DNA of 64,000 nt from assembly GCA_028554755.1 (NCBI GenBank), contig JAPTOF010000003.1, forward strand, positions 10,487,501 to 10,551,500. Direction: 5' to 3'. The position numbers and the translations under genes are program-made. Origin of the DNA: Cordia subcordata. Its lineage: Eukaryota; Streptophyta; Magnoliopsida; Boraginales; Cordiaceae. The notes under the pieces are model-generated. The model searched no databases. It was not told where the DNA came from and was given only the letters and a program-made list of their open reading frames with translations. The first letter of the stretch is position 1, and every line of letters begins with the position of its first letter. Shown in pieces: positions 19,625-30,639 of the stretch.

Positions 19625-22223
19625 TTATGCATTTTGATTGCTGGGGCAAGTTGTAGTAATGTGGCCTGGTTGACCACATGCTGTACACCTTTTTCATCCA
19701 TGGCAGTTAGAGTGATCCATCTCGTTTGGGATGCGCCATCCTCCGGCTCATCTTCTTCTCTGGCAAACATGATAGGGGTTCAGATGCAACATCTATGTAG
19801 GTGCTGGTGGCCAATAAAATTGGTGTCGAAAGGGCTCGAATGTCTTCCAGTAGGTATCTTTATATACTTCCACTGTCAACTCTTGAGATATCATGTTCTC
19901 CACATTAAATTGTCTAAAATGGGCAATAGTTTGTGCATGTGAGCATGGCAAGTGATAGGTAACCCACTTACCGCAAGTACATGTACTTTCTTCCCAATTG
20001 ACTACCTGGTACAGCGGATTCTCATTCCATTGCACTGGTAACCAACTGACCTGATATCTTCCATCCTCTCTGAAAATAAGTACATGATGGTGATGTAACG
20101 AGGTCTCCCACTTCTCAAACAGTTCCCTCACATTAGGAGGGAGACAATGACCCTCAATTTCCAAGTGCATGGCATGGACCAACTGATCAAGAAAGTAACA
20201 TGTTATCTCCATAAAAGTGTTAGTTACGAGGGCCATGGTACGTAACCCCCTAGCATTGACGAGGACACTATTAAAGCATTGGACATTATTTGTGGTCATC
20301 ACAACCTATCTGTAGCCCCTATCAGTGCTTTTGGACCATGTATTGGTATGGATATCGGATAAGAACTTGTGTACTCGTCTGCCAACACTATTTTGAGTAG
20401 GGTCGACAGCAAGGATCATGTTCATCACAACTTCATGTTTGCATGCTTGATATTCTCGGCCAACTATCCAACACATGTCTTTAATGAATTGATTCCGCCA
20501 TCTCTTTATCACATTTCTTTTGAGATTTCCCAAGCAAATGCGATGTTTTATTTCAAGTTAACCATAACGTGTAACCCATTCGAATGCAGAGGCGATGCAT
20601 GCATGCCTATCGGATATGATGCATACTTGGGGTATCTCACTAAAATAAGTTCTCACGTAACTACTATAAGAACCATGACTAAGTACGTGTCATCTCTGCA
20701 TCCACAACTGTAAATGCCAATGGCAAAACTTGGTAGTTGGAATTAGTGGTTAATGCCACTAGGAGATGACCCTTGTACTTTCGCTGCAAGTGTATACCAT
20801 CAAGCAAAACCACGGGTTTACAATGTCTCCACGTCATGATGCAATGACCGAACACCCAATAAACCATGTTGAAAATTCTTTAAGCCTGCATTGAACCTTC
20901 GTCAAACCGGTATCTCATAATACTACCAAGATTCTTGGCCATCACAGCACCAAGAAACTGTGGAAGCATTTGATATGACGTGTCCCAATTGCCATAAACT
21001 AGTTCAATTACTTTATTTCAGTCATTTCAAGCTTTCTTGTAACTAATATTTGTGTTAAGCTTCTTCTTCATGTGAGCTTGGACAAGCCTAACCTCGTAAT
21101 TAGCCTTCTTTGCTATGAAACACCTTACCAAATATCCAACCAAACCTGAAGTTAAATTTTTGTGCTCGAACGCAGATATTTGTGCCATACAAATATGTCG
21201 AGCCTCATACTACGTGATCTCCCACTACTTATGCATTACTTTCTTTATAACATGTACAAACCATGGGCATGCTACACTTCCACTGTGTGTTTTCCTATAT
21301 CGTACCTTCTACAAGGTTCTACTCGACTTAATGATCCTATATTTCTTTTGTATCTTTATCCCATTTTGTTAAACAGCCCTTATCGCGTCTACTTTGGATG
21401 GGAACACCATTTGTTTGGCCACATCCATCCGGTTGGGGTCCCATATTGGGCGATTGGGTGCCTCGTACTTGCTTGTTTGTAGAATTCGGTCCTGGCAATA
21501 TGGAACTCCTCTGATTCCTCCTTCTGTACCTCTGGTTCTGCATCTGCATCTGGCCTTTCGACGTCGTTCTTAATTTGGTAATTCAAACTTACTTCTGAGA
21601 CTACGTCTTCCTGAGTTTAATTCACTGTCATTTTCTTTGTTTGCCTCTGACAAAACCGTATCTGCTACGACATCACAGCTCTCCTCTGTGCCACCACCAT
21701 GATGAGAGGGTCTTCTAACTTCAAAAGTGGACTATGGTTGTGGGGAAAGGAAAAAAGTGGCAAACTCTACAATTGTTGTTGCAATATTAATATGTACATC
21801 TTCATTATACGATGGTGCTGGCCAGATATGTTGGACTAGTACGGGACTTCGGCCATGGGTTGCAGCACATACACGTCGTTACACTGAACGTCTACTATTA
21901 TGTGTGTAATACAACGGTTTGAATCATAGTGAGTGGTGCTATACATGTCCCATAGATCTTCATCATCAGTTATTGCACTTGGATAATAATAAATCTGCTA
22001 CAATGTGGCATCCTATCTAGGGTCACAATAGCATAAGTTAAATCTATCAATGGTTGGACGCAACTCGAGCTTTCTATTTACATGAGAAACAAATTAATTG
22101 TTAGTTGATCAGGAAGAAATTTATTTTATGTGGTATATTTGGATTCCTGTAATCAAGATTATAATCGATCATAATTTTTTGACTTCCATAGTATACAAGA
22201 ACAGTAATTTCAGTTGAATTCAT
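19625..22223 (-). pseudogene. MULE (MuDR-type) transposase, decayed
   Basis: From a possible start MNSTEITVLVYYGSQK at 22223 the minus strand runs through an N-terminal region (near 21.2-21.6 kb, including TPTGWMWPNKW). The block VIELVYGNWDTSYQMLPQFL follows near 20950-21010. The catalytic-core region around 20680-20867 has VYWVFGHCIMTWRHCKPVVL, LDGIHLQRKYKGHLLVAL and PLAFTVVDAE, followed by a frameshift. A conserved MTTN block lies near 20290, and a SWIM finger CTCGKWVTYHLPCSHA near 19960. The C-terminal CCHC knuckle CTACGQPGHITTTC is at about 19645-19690 before a TAA at 19625. Stops include a TAG at 20303 where Trp is usual and TGA twice near 21020. It is non-functional, but domain order is that of a full-length autonomous MULE. 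Confidence 0.85.
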
Positions 22224-22633
22224 TCTTCTAGGTGCTTTGGTAGAAACTTAGAGTGAGAAGTGGAAGGAATTTGATAGAAAGTAAGTGTGTGAGAGGCTAT
22301 AGAATGACTTAAATGTTGAACGAGCCATTGGAGGAAGGGGTTGGAGTTTATATAAGTAGAAAACGCACTCTGGGAGCAAAACTTCTAAAATTTCGCGTGA
22401 CGTGAAATGACTCAAGCATGACCGATGGCAAGGATTATATTCAATTCGCTGCAAACACACTCCCAAAATACGCTACTAAGAATAAATTCCCTGCATCCCC
22501 ATCAAATTAGCCCAGGGAATTTCTGGAAAAGCTGGGAAAAGCAGAAAGACGTGTTCTGGGAGAGCGCACCGCATTCTTGGAACATGGCTGCATTCCTAGA
22601 ATGTGGTCTGCTTTCCCAAAACATGCTCCTCAT

Positions 22634-22744
22634 TCTTGTTATGCGTTTAACGCATTTTGGAAACGAGATTGGGTTATTTTTGAAACTCTAGCAAATATCG
22701 GGTCAATTTTGCATTGGCTTTCAAAAGTTGGGTAAAAAAAATCC
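22634..22744 (-). repeat. Right terminal inverted repeat of the MULE
   Basis: It is the reverse complement of the left end, with the palindrome gcgtttaacgc at 22643-22653. Subterminal copies of a 'gcattc(c/t)(t/c)...gaatg' type motif occupy about 22520-22634. Confidence 0.82.
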
Positions 22745-23820
22745 GTTAATGAATTCAATAAAATTTTGTACAATTCACTTGTAAATTTAATTTTTTTATA
22801 TTTGATAATTTATCTTAAAATATGAATTTTATTTGGAATTCTAACATTTATAAATTTTAAATTTGTTTAAAATTTACCCAAATTCTAACTTAAGAGGTAA
22901 AATTTATAATTTTACAAAAAAAAATCCACAAATGATTTTATAAAAACAAAAAATATCCCTATAATTATTTATGTGGTACAACTATATTATGTTTAAACTA
23001 TAACCTTTGTTGTTTGTTATTATTTTGTAAACTCAACTATTACTCATTCAAGTATCTTTCTTGATTGGTAGTTTTTTGTACAATTATTTTTATTTTCTTT
23101 GCTTCATAAAAATTATATAAATTATAATAGTAAAAATATTATAAGAAAAGGTTATTTAAGTAAAATATTCATAATTAAGAAATAGCTTAATGCTTAAGTG
23201 GTTGAGACTATCTCCCGACATAAGGTCTTGGGTTTAATCCCATGAGGGTGGGGGTTTAATAAAAAAAATTACAATTCTACATGTGTTTCAAATACAATTT
23301 TTTATAGGTTTATTCTATCAATATTCTTATTGCAATGTGAGTTAAGTTTTAATAAATATATTATTAATTTTTCACTATTTTTATGGAATAAAATCATTCT
23401 ATAGTACTTTTAATTTAAACTATTTTTATATTATTACAAATTCTTGACTAAAAACCATGATTAATATTAAAAAATTGACAAAACCAAGTTTTATAAATTA
23501 TATTTATAATTTATTTTGGCAAAAATTCTAAAAATTGGCCATAAATGATAATTAAAAAAATGTGTTAAAATCTTTGCACGAATTATATATTTTAAAATCA
23601 CCATCTCTACTACCACAACCTATTATGGCTAACATTCTACATTTACCACCTACCGCACCACTTATAATATATACACCACACACGTACCATGTACACCACT
23701 CACATAAAATACACACACCATGCACACACACAACATAAAAAATCATAGTAGGGTAGGAGAGGATGATGCAGTGGAGTTTTTATTAGTTTGGGTAGATGTG
23801 GACGAGGGGGTTAAGTGGGT
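22745..23820. other. AT-rich intergenic DNA with an AC-rich patch
   Basis: No gene is seen. It has very AT-rich sequence from 22780 to 23170, a candidate SINE at 23180-23270, and an interrupted AC-rich stretch at about 23650-23735. A purine-rich segment leads to the TGGGT duplication of the following solo LTR. Confidence 0.7.
23180..23270 (+). mobile_element. Candidate tRNA-derived SINE
   Basis: The sequence 'tagcttaatgcttaagtgg' followed by 'ttgagac' resembles a pol III A box. About 30 bp later 'gggtttaatccc' resembles a B box (GGTTCGAATCC). An A-rich tail 'aataaaaaaaatt' follows. About 90 bp long. I cannot place target duplications, so this rests on promoter-like motifs only. Confidence 0.42.
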
Positions 23821-24847
23821 TGATCGCTATTTTATGCATAAGCCCTAAATAGCCCACAAGCGCATGAGTCGTATGTAGCGCGCGAGTGCGGGTTGAGTCC
23901 ATGGGGACGTTTAACGTGTATGGTATCCTAAGCTAAGTGTGTCCTGAAGAGCTACGTGTTGGGATTCTAACTACAATCTTTTGGGTTTTTGGGATTGAAG
24001 GGAGTTTGAAAAAGATAAACCTAAGCTAAAGATAGAGAAATAAAAGGCGTGTATGTGACGAGGGAATCAAACGATCTAAGGGGATCCTAACACGTGGAAA
24101 TGGGGACTAGGGTGATTACAACTTGCCTATGGCTGATTACTACGTCTTTCTAGGGTTACTTGATGGATGTACTTGGTTGCTCTCATCTAGACATTTACTT
24201 AACCTCCTAATGAAACCCCTAGGACTCAATGCGCGTCTGTCCCTAGGCATGTCTGCCTAGAGATACAGCGTAGTCCTTGTGACCTAGGCATTAAGGCTAG
24301 CTAATTAATGTACTAGGTGACTTGAATCGATCTAACCCTAGCATTTAAACTGTTGGTTGAATTTAAAGCCAAGACCTAATTTGACTAAGGTTGACTAACC
24401 TATTTTGAAACCCATTAGCTGGATTTAAAGCTAAGGGAGACTCGACCAATGCTAGCCATTAATTGTGCAGCACCGATCATCACCTCAATAGAGGAAATTA
24501 ACAATTACCTGCAAAGAATTCACATCTAGGACATGGCATTTGAGAATACTCTGGGATATTCTACTACTAAGTACATAGACATACTTAGATTATACAAATT
24601 TAAGCAATAGCACCTGGCATGTAAGCAATAGATACTATTTATGCTATTAAGTATGCTAACACACACATAGACATATATATAGCCATACCCACTTCATGCA
24701 AGCACCACACAAATACATAGACATGCTAGCTTAATGATTTAGAAATGGTTAATAGCAAAATAGACTTCAATATACATATGCAACTTCATCGTGGCATTTC
24801 AACAAACGCATAGACATGTATGTAAAATGGCCTTTAAAACCTTAAGT

Positions 24848-24879
<32 letters not shown>

Positions 24880-25627
24880 AATCCATCAAGTTCTCATTAA
24901 TAGAAAGTAGTATTCAATCCACAAATACAAGATATAATCACCCTACATATCTCTAATTGTACATAATTAGAATTAGGATAAAAGAGAGATACTTTTCTAT
25001 CCATAGCCAAGCGTTACAATCCATAAGCTATGCCTAAATCCTTGTGTTTGGTCCTCCTTAGAGGCTTGATTCCAAAGTGTTTTTGGTGTTTAGAAGTGTG
25101 TGTGTAAGGTCGGTGAGAGTTAGGGTTTAATGTATAAGAAATAGGTGTGAAGTGTATGTGAATAGATGATAAAAAATTTGATCTCCTAAGTTTTCCATAT
25201 TGGGCCTCATTTATAGTTGTCAGTGGCTTTACCGGCTGACTGGTAGGGTCAGCCGGTACACTCGACCATTATAGCTATTCTTCTCTGGATCTACTGGCTG
25301 ACTTTACCGATTAGCCCGTACTTCAAGGTGGTCAACTGGTTCTGTCAAATTGCTTCAAAGCTCTATCTTCTTTGCTTCTGGCCTTTACCCTACGACCCAT
25401 AAATCTTCTATCTTTATCACCGGTCATTGTGCAAGCTCTAGTTTCACCCAAGAACTCACCTATGGCACAAGATTAAGCTTTTAGTGTAGCATTCAACCTT
25501 GAAACTAACTATATACACTTACATTCTTATATATAAACACTACACTAAAGCTATCTAATAGGCTCAAAAACACCTCTATATAGATATAGAGATACAATGC
25601 AAATACACACACAAAACCAACACATCA
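23821..25627 (-). mobile_element. Solo gypsy LTR (A-type), TSD TGGGT
   Basis: This is a 1,807-bp LTR starting TGATCGC and ending CACATCA, flanked by perfect duplications TGGGT at 23816-23820 and 25628-25632. It is related throughout to the LTRs of element A, and like them reads minus-strand by comparison with A's polypurine tract. It contains one copy of the conserved LTR block at about 24220-24290 and a (TA)n run at 24852-24879. No internal region is attached, so it arose by LTR-LTR recombination. Confidence 0.93.
24852..24879. repeat. (AT)n microsatellite
   Basis: AT dinucleotide run inside the solo LTR, at a position where related LTRs have 'atatatacataaatccat'. A longer run occupies the same place in the LTR at 40151-40200. 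Confidence 0.95.
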
Positions 25628-25712
25628 TGGGTCAACCAAATGGTAGGGAGTAAGAGTAGGGTTTGCTTTGGGGTAAGGACGAGGTTAGGCTGTAAGGGTC
25701 GATTCAAGAACT

Positions 25713-27772
25713 TGATACGCTATTTGAGCATAAGCCTAAATAACCCACAAGTGCACAGGTCGTGTGTAGTACAGTGTGTGCTAGTATGGGGTCAAATCCA
25801 GGAAGAGGCCTAATGTGTATGGTGTCCTAAGTTAAGTGTATCCTAAAAGCTACATGTTAACGTCCTAACTACAATGTTTTTGAGGTTTTTGGTTTAAAGG
25901 GAGCTAAAAAAAGATAAACCTAATCTAAAGGCGAGAAAATAAAAGATGTATGTATGTGTGTTATAGGGGAATCAGTGATCTAAAGGGATTCAAATGTCAG
26001 AAATGGGGGACCAAGGTGATTACATTTTGTTTATGGTGATTATTATGTTTTTCTTGGATTACTTGATGGATTATACTAAATTCTCTAATCTGGACCTATA
26101 ATTAACCTTCTAATTGTTACCTTAAGCCTCAGTGCGGGTCTATCCCTAGGTGGCAATGCCTAGTAGTACGGCGTGGTCTTTATAACTTAGGAATTACAGC
26201 CAGCCGATAAGGTTCTAGGTGAGTGTAGATCAATTTAACCCTAGAACTTAGTCTACTAATTAGTTCCTCAATCTGACCCTAGGACTCGGTGTGATCAGTC
26301 CCTAAGCTCTGCCTCACTTAGAGCTATGGTGTGGTCCTTATGAACCTCAGGTGTTAGGTGGACTAACTAGCCTTCTCAAGTGAACTAAGGTCAACTAAAC
26401 CTATTTGGACTCCTGCTGGCTGGATTTAAAGCCAAAGGGGACTCGACCTAGGCTAGTTACTAGTTGTACACCATCGATTGCATCACAAAAGTGAAAATTG
26501 ACATTAAAGAGCAAAGAAAACACATCTAGGGTATGGTTTTCGAGAATATACTAGTATATTCTACTACTAAACACATAGACATGCTTAGACTATACTAATT
26601 TAAACAATAGCACCAGACATGTAAGCAATAAAAGCTATGCTATTAAGTATGCTAAAACACAAATAGACATGTATACAGTCATGCCAACTTCATGTAATCA
26701 CCACACAAACACATAGACATGCTAGCATAATGATTTAGAAATGGTTAGTAGTACAATAGACTTCAATATACATATACTACATCATTGAGGCATTTCAACA
26801 AACACATAGACATGTTTGTAAAATAGCCTTTGAAACCCTAAACATAGAGCATATATACATAAATCCATGAAGTTCCCATTAATAAAAAGTAGCAATCAAT
26901 CCATAAATTCAAGATATAATAACCCTATATAGCTCTACTCACATATAATTAGACTTAGGATAAAAGAGAGATACCGTTCTATCTATAGCCAAGCTTTACA
27001 ATCCATTAGTTATGCCCAAATCCTAGTGTTTGATCCTCTTGGATCCTTGATTCCAAGTGTTAAATGTGTTTAGAAGTGAGTGTGTGAGATGATTTTTTGT
27101 GGGTTTTGGGTTTAGGGAAATAGGTGTTTGATTTGGTTGTCGTTCTCCTTTAAAAGTGGCTGAAAAGTGGCTTAAATAGAGCTGTTAATACATCTAGTCG
27201 GGGCGCCACCCGATCGACTGGCTTTGGGGCTAAGTTATCTGGCCAAAATTGGCCCAGATTCTGATTTGGCCGGTTGACAGAAGCTCAACCGATCTTGATA
27301 GTAAAATGTTCATATCTTACTCGTTTTGGCTTTAATTCGCACACTATTTTTTTTATAGGGGATCTCCCAAGCCATCTTTTGCACCTGAAACATGTCCAAA
27401 ATTTTTCCACATCCTTTTTGGTTGCAAGCTCAATTGAGCTCCCGTTACACTTGGTTTCGCCTCGGTCGCTCCTTTATTCCCCCGGCCACTTTCAAATGCA
27501 CTTTTCTTGATTCCTTTATGTCTGAAACACCCTTTGCTTTGTTCCACACTCCAAGCACCCTCAATTAAGCTCAAATTTCTCCAAATCACACCTAAAATAA
27601 ATAACAGATGTGCATTAGTGTAGCATTTAAGTCCTAACTTCAACTATGAACATATAAACCTTAATATGCATAAGTATGACCTAAATGCTATACTATTACA
27701 TTAAATGAAGCCCAAAACACCTTAAAACAAGTATACACATACAATACATAAACACACCAAACGAACATATCA
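25713..27772 (-). repeat. 3' LTR of element A (2,060 bp)
   Basis: It starts TGATACGC and ends ACATATCA on the plus strand. The minus-strand polypurine tract (AAAGTTTGGGGGTGT) lies at 27773 onward and sets the orientation. Two copies of the conserved GC-richer block lie at about 26125-26200 and 26270-26345, with the hairpin 'ctggctggatttaaagccaa' near 26415. It is homologous to the solo LTRs at 23821, 39225, 49021 and 52731. Confidence 0.88.
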
Positions 27773-29159
27773 ACACCCCCAAACTTTTTCCTTACTTGTC
27801 CCCAACCAAGCCCAAACCTAAGTTTAACTCTAGAGTCAATACAGAGGATTGCTTAAGGAATTTACTCGCTGTCATGGTTAGCCTAAGAAGCATGAAAGAG
27901 GCATTCCTATTGTGGAGAGATCCTCAAGTCTCTTTGGATCCTCCCTATACTCATAAAGGGCCTCGATCATCGTGCGAAGTTCCCGAGTAGCCAAACCACC
28001 ATAAGCCTAGGATTTTAATGCACGCACTCGAGATGTTGAGATTTCGTGCCCCCTCAACTAACATGGCTTTCCCAACATGCACAAAGCCTCAAAGACAAGA
28101 AGAGAGAGAATATATATAAACAATGACTAGTAAACAGCCTTATTCACATATCTACATAGAAGATAGCTTGTGCTAAGTTGACATTGTGTCACTTATGCAC
28201 TTGTTCACAAAACTTTTTGGTACCTTTGGCTTTTTCTCTTTTTGACTTTTTTTTTTATATTTTTGCACCTTTTTTCCTTTTTCAAATTTTTTTGAATTTT
28301 TCATGCTTTGCATTGTATTCATACAAAAAGAAAATAAAAAATAAAGGCTTTGGCACATCAAAATGAACAAGGAAAGGCACTCATATCAACAACCCTTTTT
28401 TAACACTCTTTCCTACCAAGCTATGGGGTGGTTACAAGGGTCATTTTTCAAGGTCCTCACTCCCCACAACTTCTAAGGGTATCTTTTTCAAGACCTGATT
28501 TTCAATCCACTCTATTTACTCCCAACAATGCAACTCATATTCACCAATCAATTGAGTCAACCACAATAGCCAATGCAATGATCAACCAAGAAATAAACAA
28601 CTCAATATGCATAAAAAGGAAAAGATTTTCACCATTTTAAAGTACATAATGCAATCTATCTTAAGCAAGATATATAATAGTAAAACCAAACTCCTATACC
28701 TCTAAACCTAAACTTTTCTTATCCTTAAGCAAATAGAACAAGATTACACAACAAGCAAATAGATAACACAAAGTAAGCAAAAGTGGTGGGGATGGGGTAG
28801 ATAAAAGGGGACAAGTGGAGAAAGGATAGATACAACCTTGTGTTCTTTTTAGAGCTTGTCGATGCCAATGATTTATCATTTATCTACTAACCCTATTTTT
28901 CAAAAACTATAAACATTCATAGCACACAATTAGTAGCATTTCTATGCGAGCTCTCATTGGCATCATCAAATAATAAACAAGGTGTATGAAGAATGGGAAA
29001 TGATAGAAGTGAGGATCAACACTTGGAAGGGTGAAAAAGGAAAACAAAAAGCAATTGAAAATCAAAGAACGATAATACTAAAAGCAAATAAAATAAAAGA
29101 AAAAACAAGGAAAGCAAATGAAATAAAAACATGTCTAGGGTGCCTCCTAGCAGCGCTAG

Positions 29160-30479
29160 ATTCAACGCTTCTAGTCGGGCGCTAATGTTAGAGCAAACTA
29201 TGTTAAAATTGCGAGGCACAAATTGCCAGATATTCAACCATGCACAAACAATAGAGGGAAAAGGGTTATGCAACAAATGATGGGGCAATGAATGTACAAT
29301 GTACCCCTTTTCAAGATCTTACCTCGAAACATCAAATGAAAATGTATGCGCAAGTGTGGAGGGTGTCATGCATAAACGTGGAAGATCATGCCCCACTTGC
29401 TCTTTAACTAACCACTTTATGGGCTTCTTTTCATAATCAAGAGCTAGGAACGCACACTTCCTATAGGTCAAAGATAAGTCAAATGCATGCAACATGGGAA
29501 ACGTGCTTTCTAACCCTATATGAAAATGTTCTATGCATGAAGGCACGAACTGAGATCCAAAGAGGGAGACTCAACAGAATGGGAAATGGGGGGTTGGAAC
29601 GACTCTCAAAAAAGGAAGTGCAAGGATAAGGGATGATGAAGTACTACACTCTTCCTCTCCAGAAGATATAGCATATTCAAGCCTAGGTCGCTCTAATACC
29701 TCATGAGGGGTGGATTCAATCCTTATGGGCTCTATTTCCATTAATGAATCATCAAACATCCCAAGAGACGAATAGATCATTTTTCCAAGTATATCAATTT
29801 CTTTCTTATGTGTCTTCTTAGAGTTGCTATTCTCCTCAACATAGTAATTCTTAACTCTAAGAGACTTATCATCTAAAACCTCTAAAATTGATGTCTTGTT
29901 TTCCCTGGTGGATGACTCCAAACCTTTACTAGCTAAAGTCTCTTTACATTTATCCTTACATTTATCGCTGATGGGTGTCACTTTGCCATCATGTTTCTCA
30001 CAAGAGGTAGGCACAAATAGAGGGGACAGTGGGGACTAAAAGGATTTTGAGTCATGGATGCATAAATGCTCAAAGGAGGTGTGTACCCTAAACTCCCTAA
30101 ATGAAGACTCGAAATACAAATGAGTACTATGCTTATGAGATTCAACCTCTAAGTGTGTGTGGAGTATGTGATGAGAAGAAACGATAGGCTCATGCGACTC
30201 AATGAAGGACGTTGAAAGCATAGGAGGATGGGGTTCTATTTTCTCTAAAACATACCCATAAGAATCGTCAAGAACCAAATTGTCATTAAACTTATCCTCA
30301 TCCTCACTATATAATGTTATCCCTCTATCAACCTTTCTTTCTAATTGTCTCTCTAATACATCATCTTTTTCACCCCTAGTTACCTCAATGTTAGGTCTCA
30401 TCTCTATCTTGTCAACTTGTTCTAAAGGTATTTCAACATTCTTGCTCATGAGTTGAACACTCTCAACCATTCTCTTCAA
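29160..30479 (-). pseudogene. Long reading frame of element A, shared with element D, function unknown
   Basis: One minus-strand frame runs from 30479 to about 29160 with only three interruptions (TAG near 30034, TGA near 29569, TAA near 29317). It is rich in acidic and charged residues, with no zinc knuckle or transmembrane segment in the part retained. Blocks shared with element D: DDSYGYVLEKIEPHPPMLS, STPHEVLERP, SCIEHFHIG, FLALDYEKKPIKWLV, HNPFPS and FVPRNFN. I do not recognise a known domain. The N-terminal end is cut by the deletion joining the interior to the 5' LTR. It may be a diverged gag-related or accessory protein of a non-autonomous family. Confidence 0.7.
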
Positions 30480-30639
30480 GTACTCACTTAGAGATTTGGT
30501 GTCTCATTTCAAACTCTCTAGTTCCTCTTGATTGTGTCAGAGGAGAGATTGGGATTGCTCAAGCATTTGATCTAATTGCTCTGAGGATGAAGATATAACG
30601 GAAGAGGGTTCAACCGAGTGAAAAGGGTAAATATAAAGA

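Larger units (their letters stand above)
16471..22744. mobile_element. Mutator-like element (MULE) with a PMD gene and a transposase gene
   Basis: This 6,274-bp element has long terminal inverted repeats. Both ends read GGA(A)T followed by a T-run, then 'aaagccaa', 'aaaattgac', 'gatatt', 'tttcaaaaataa' and 'gtttccaaaatgcgttaaacgca'. Flanks are gcaaatgaat on the left and gttaatgaat on the right, an 8-of-10 match, consistent with an aged 9-10 bp Mutator-type target duplication. Inside are a plus-strand PMD pseudogene and a minus-strand MULE transposase pseudogene, converging near 19.4-19.6 kb. Both are broken, so the copy is immobile on its own. Confidence 0.85.

Noticed and set aside
23552..23746. 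A Cys/Val-rich short open frame on the minus strand
   Set aside because: It is a translation of an AC/GT-rich low-complexity stretch.
29160..30479. The shared ORF of elements A and D as an Athila-type env-like gene
   Set aside because: No signal peptide or transmembrane segment is visible, the D copy has a zinc knuckle instead, and there is no upstream pol. The label cannot be supported.
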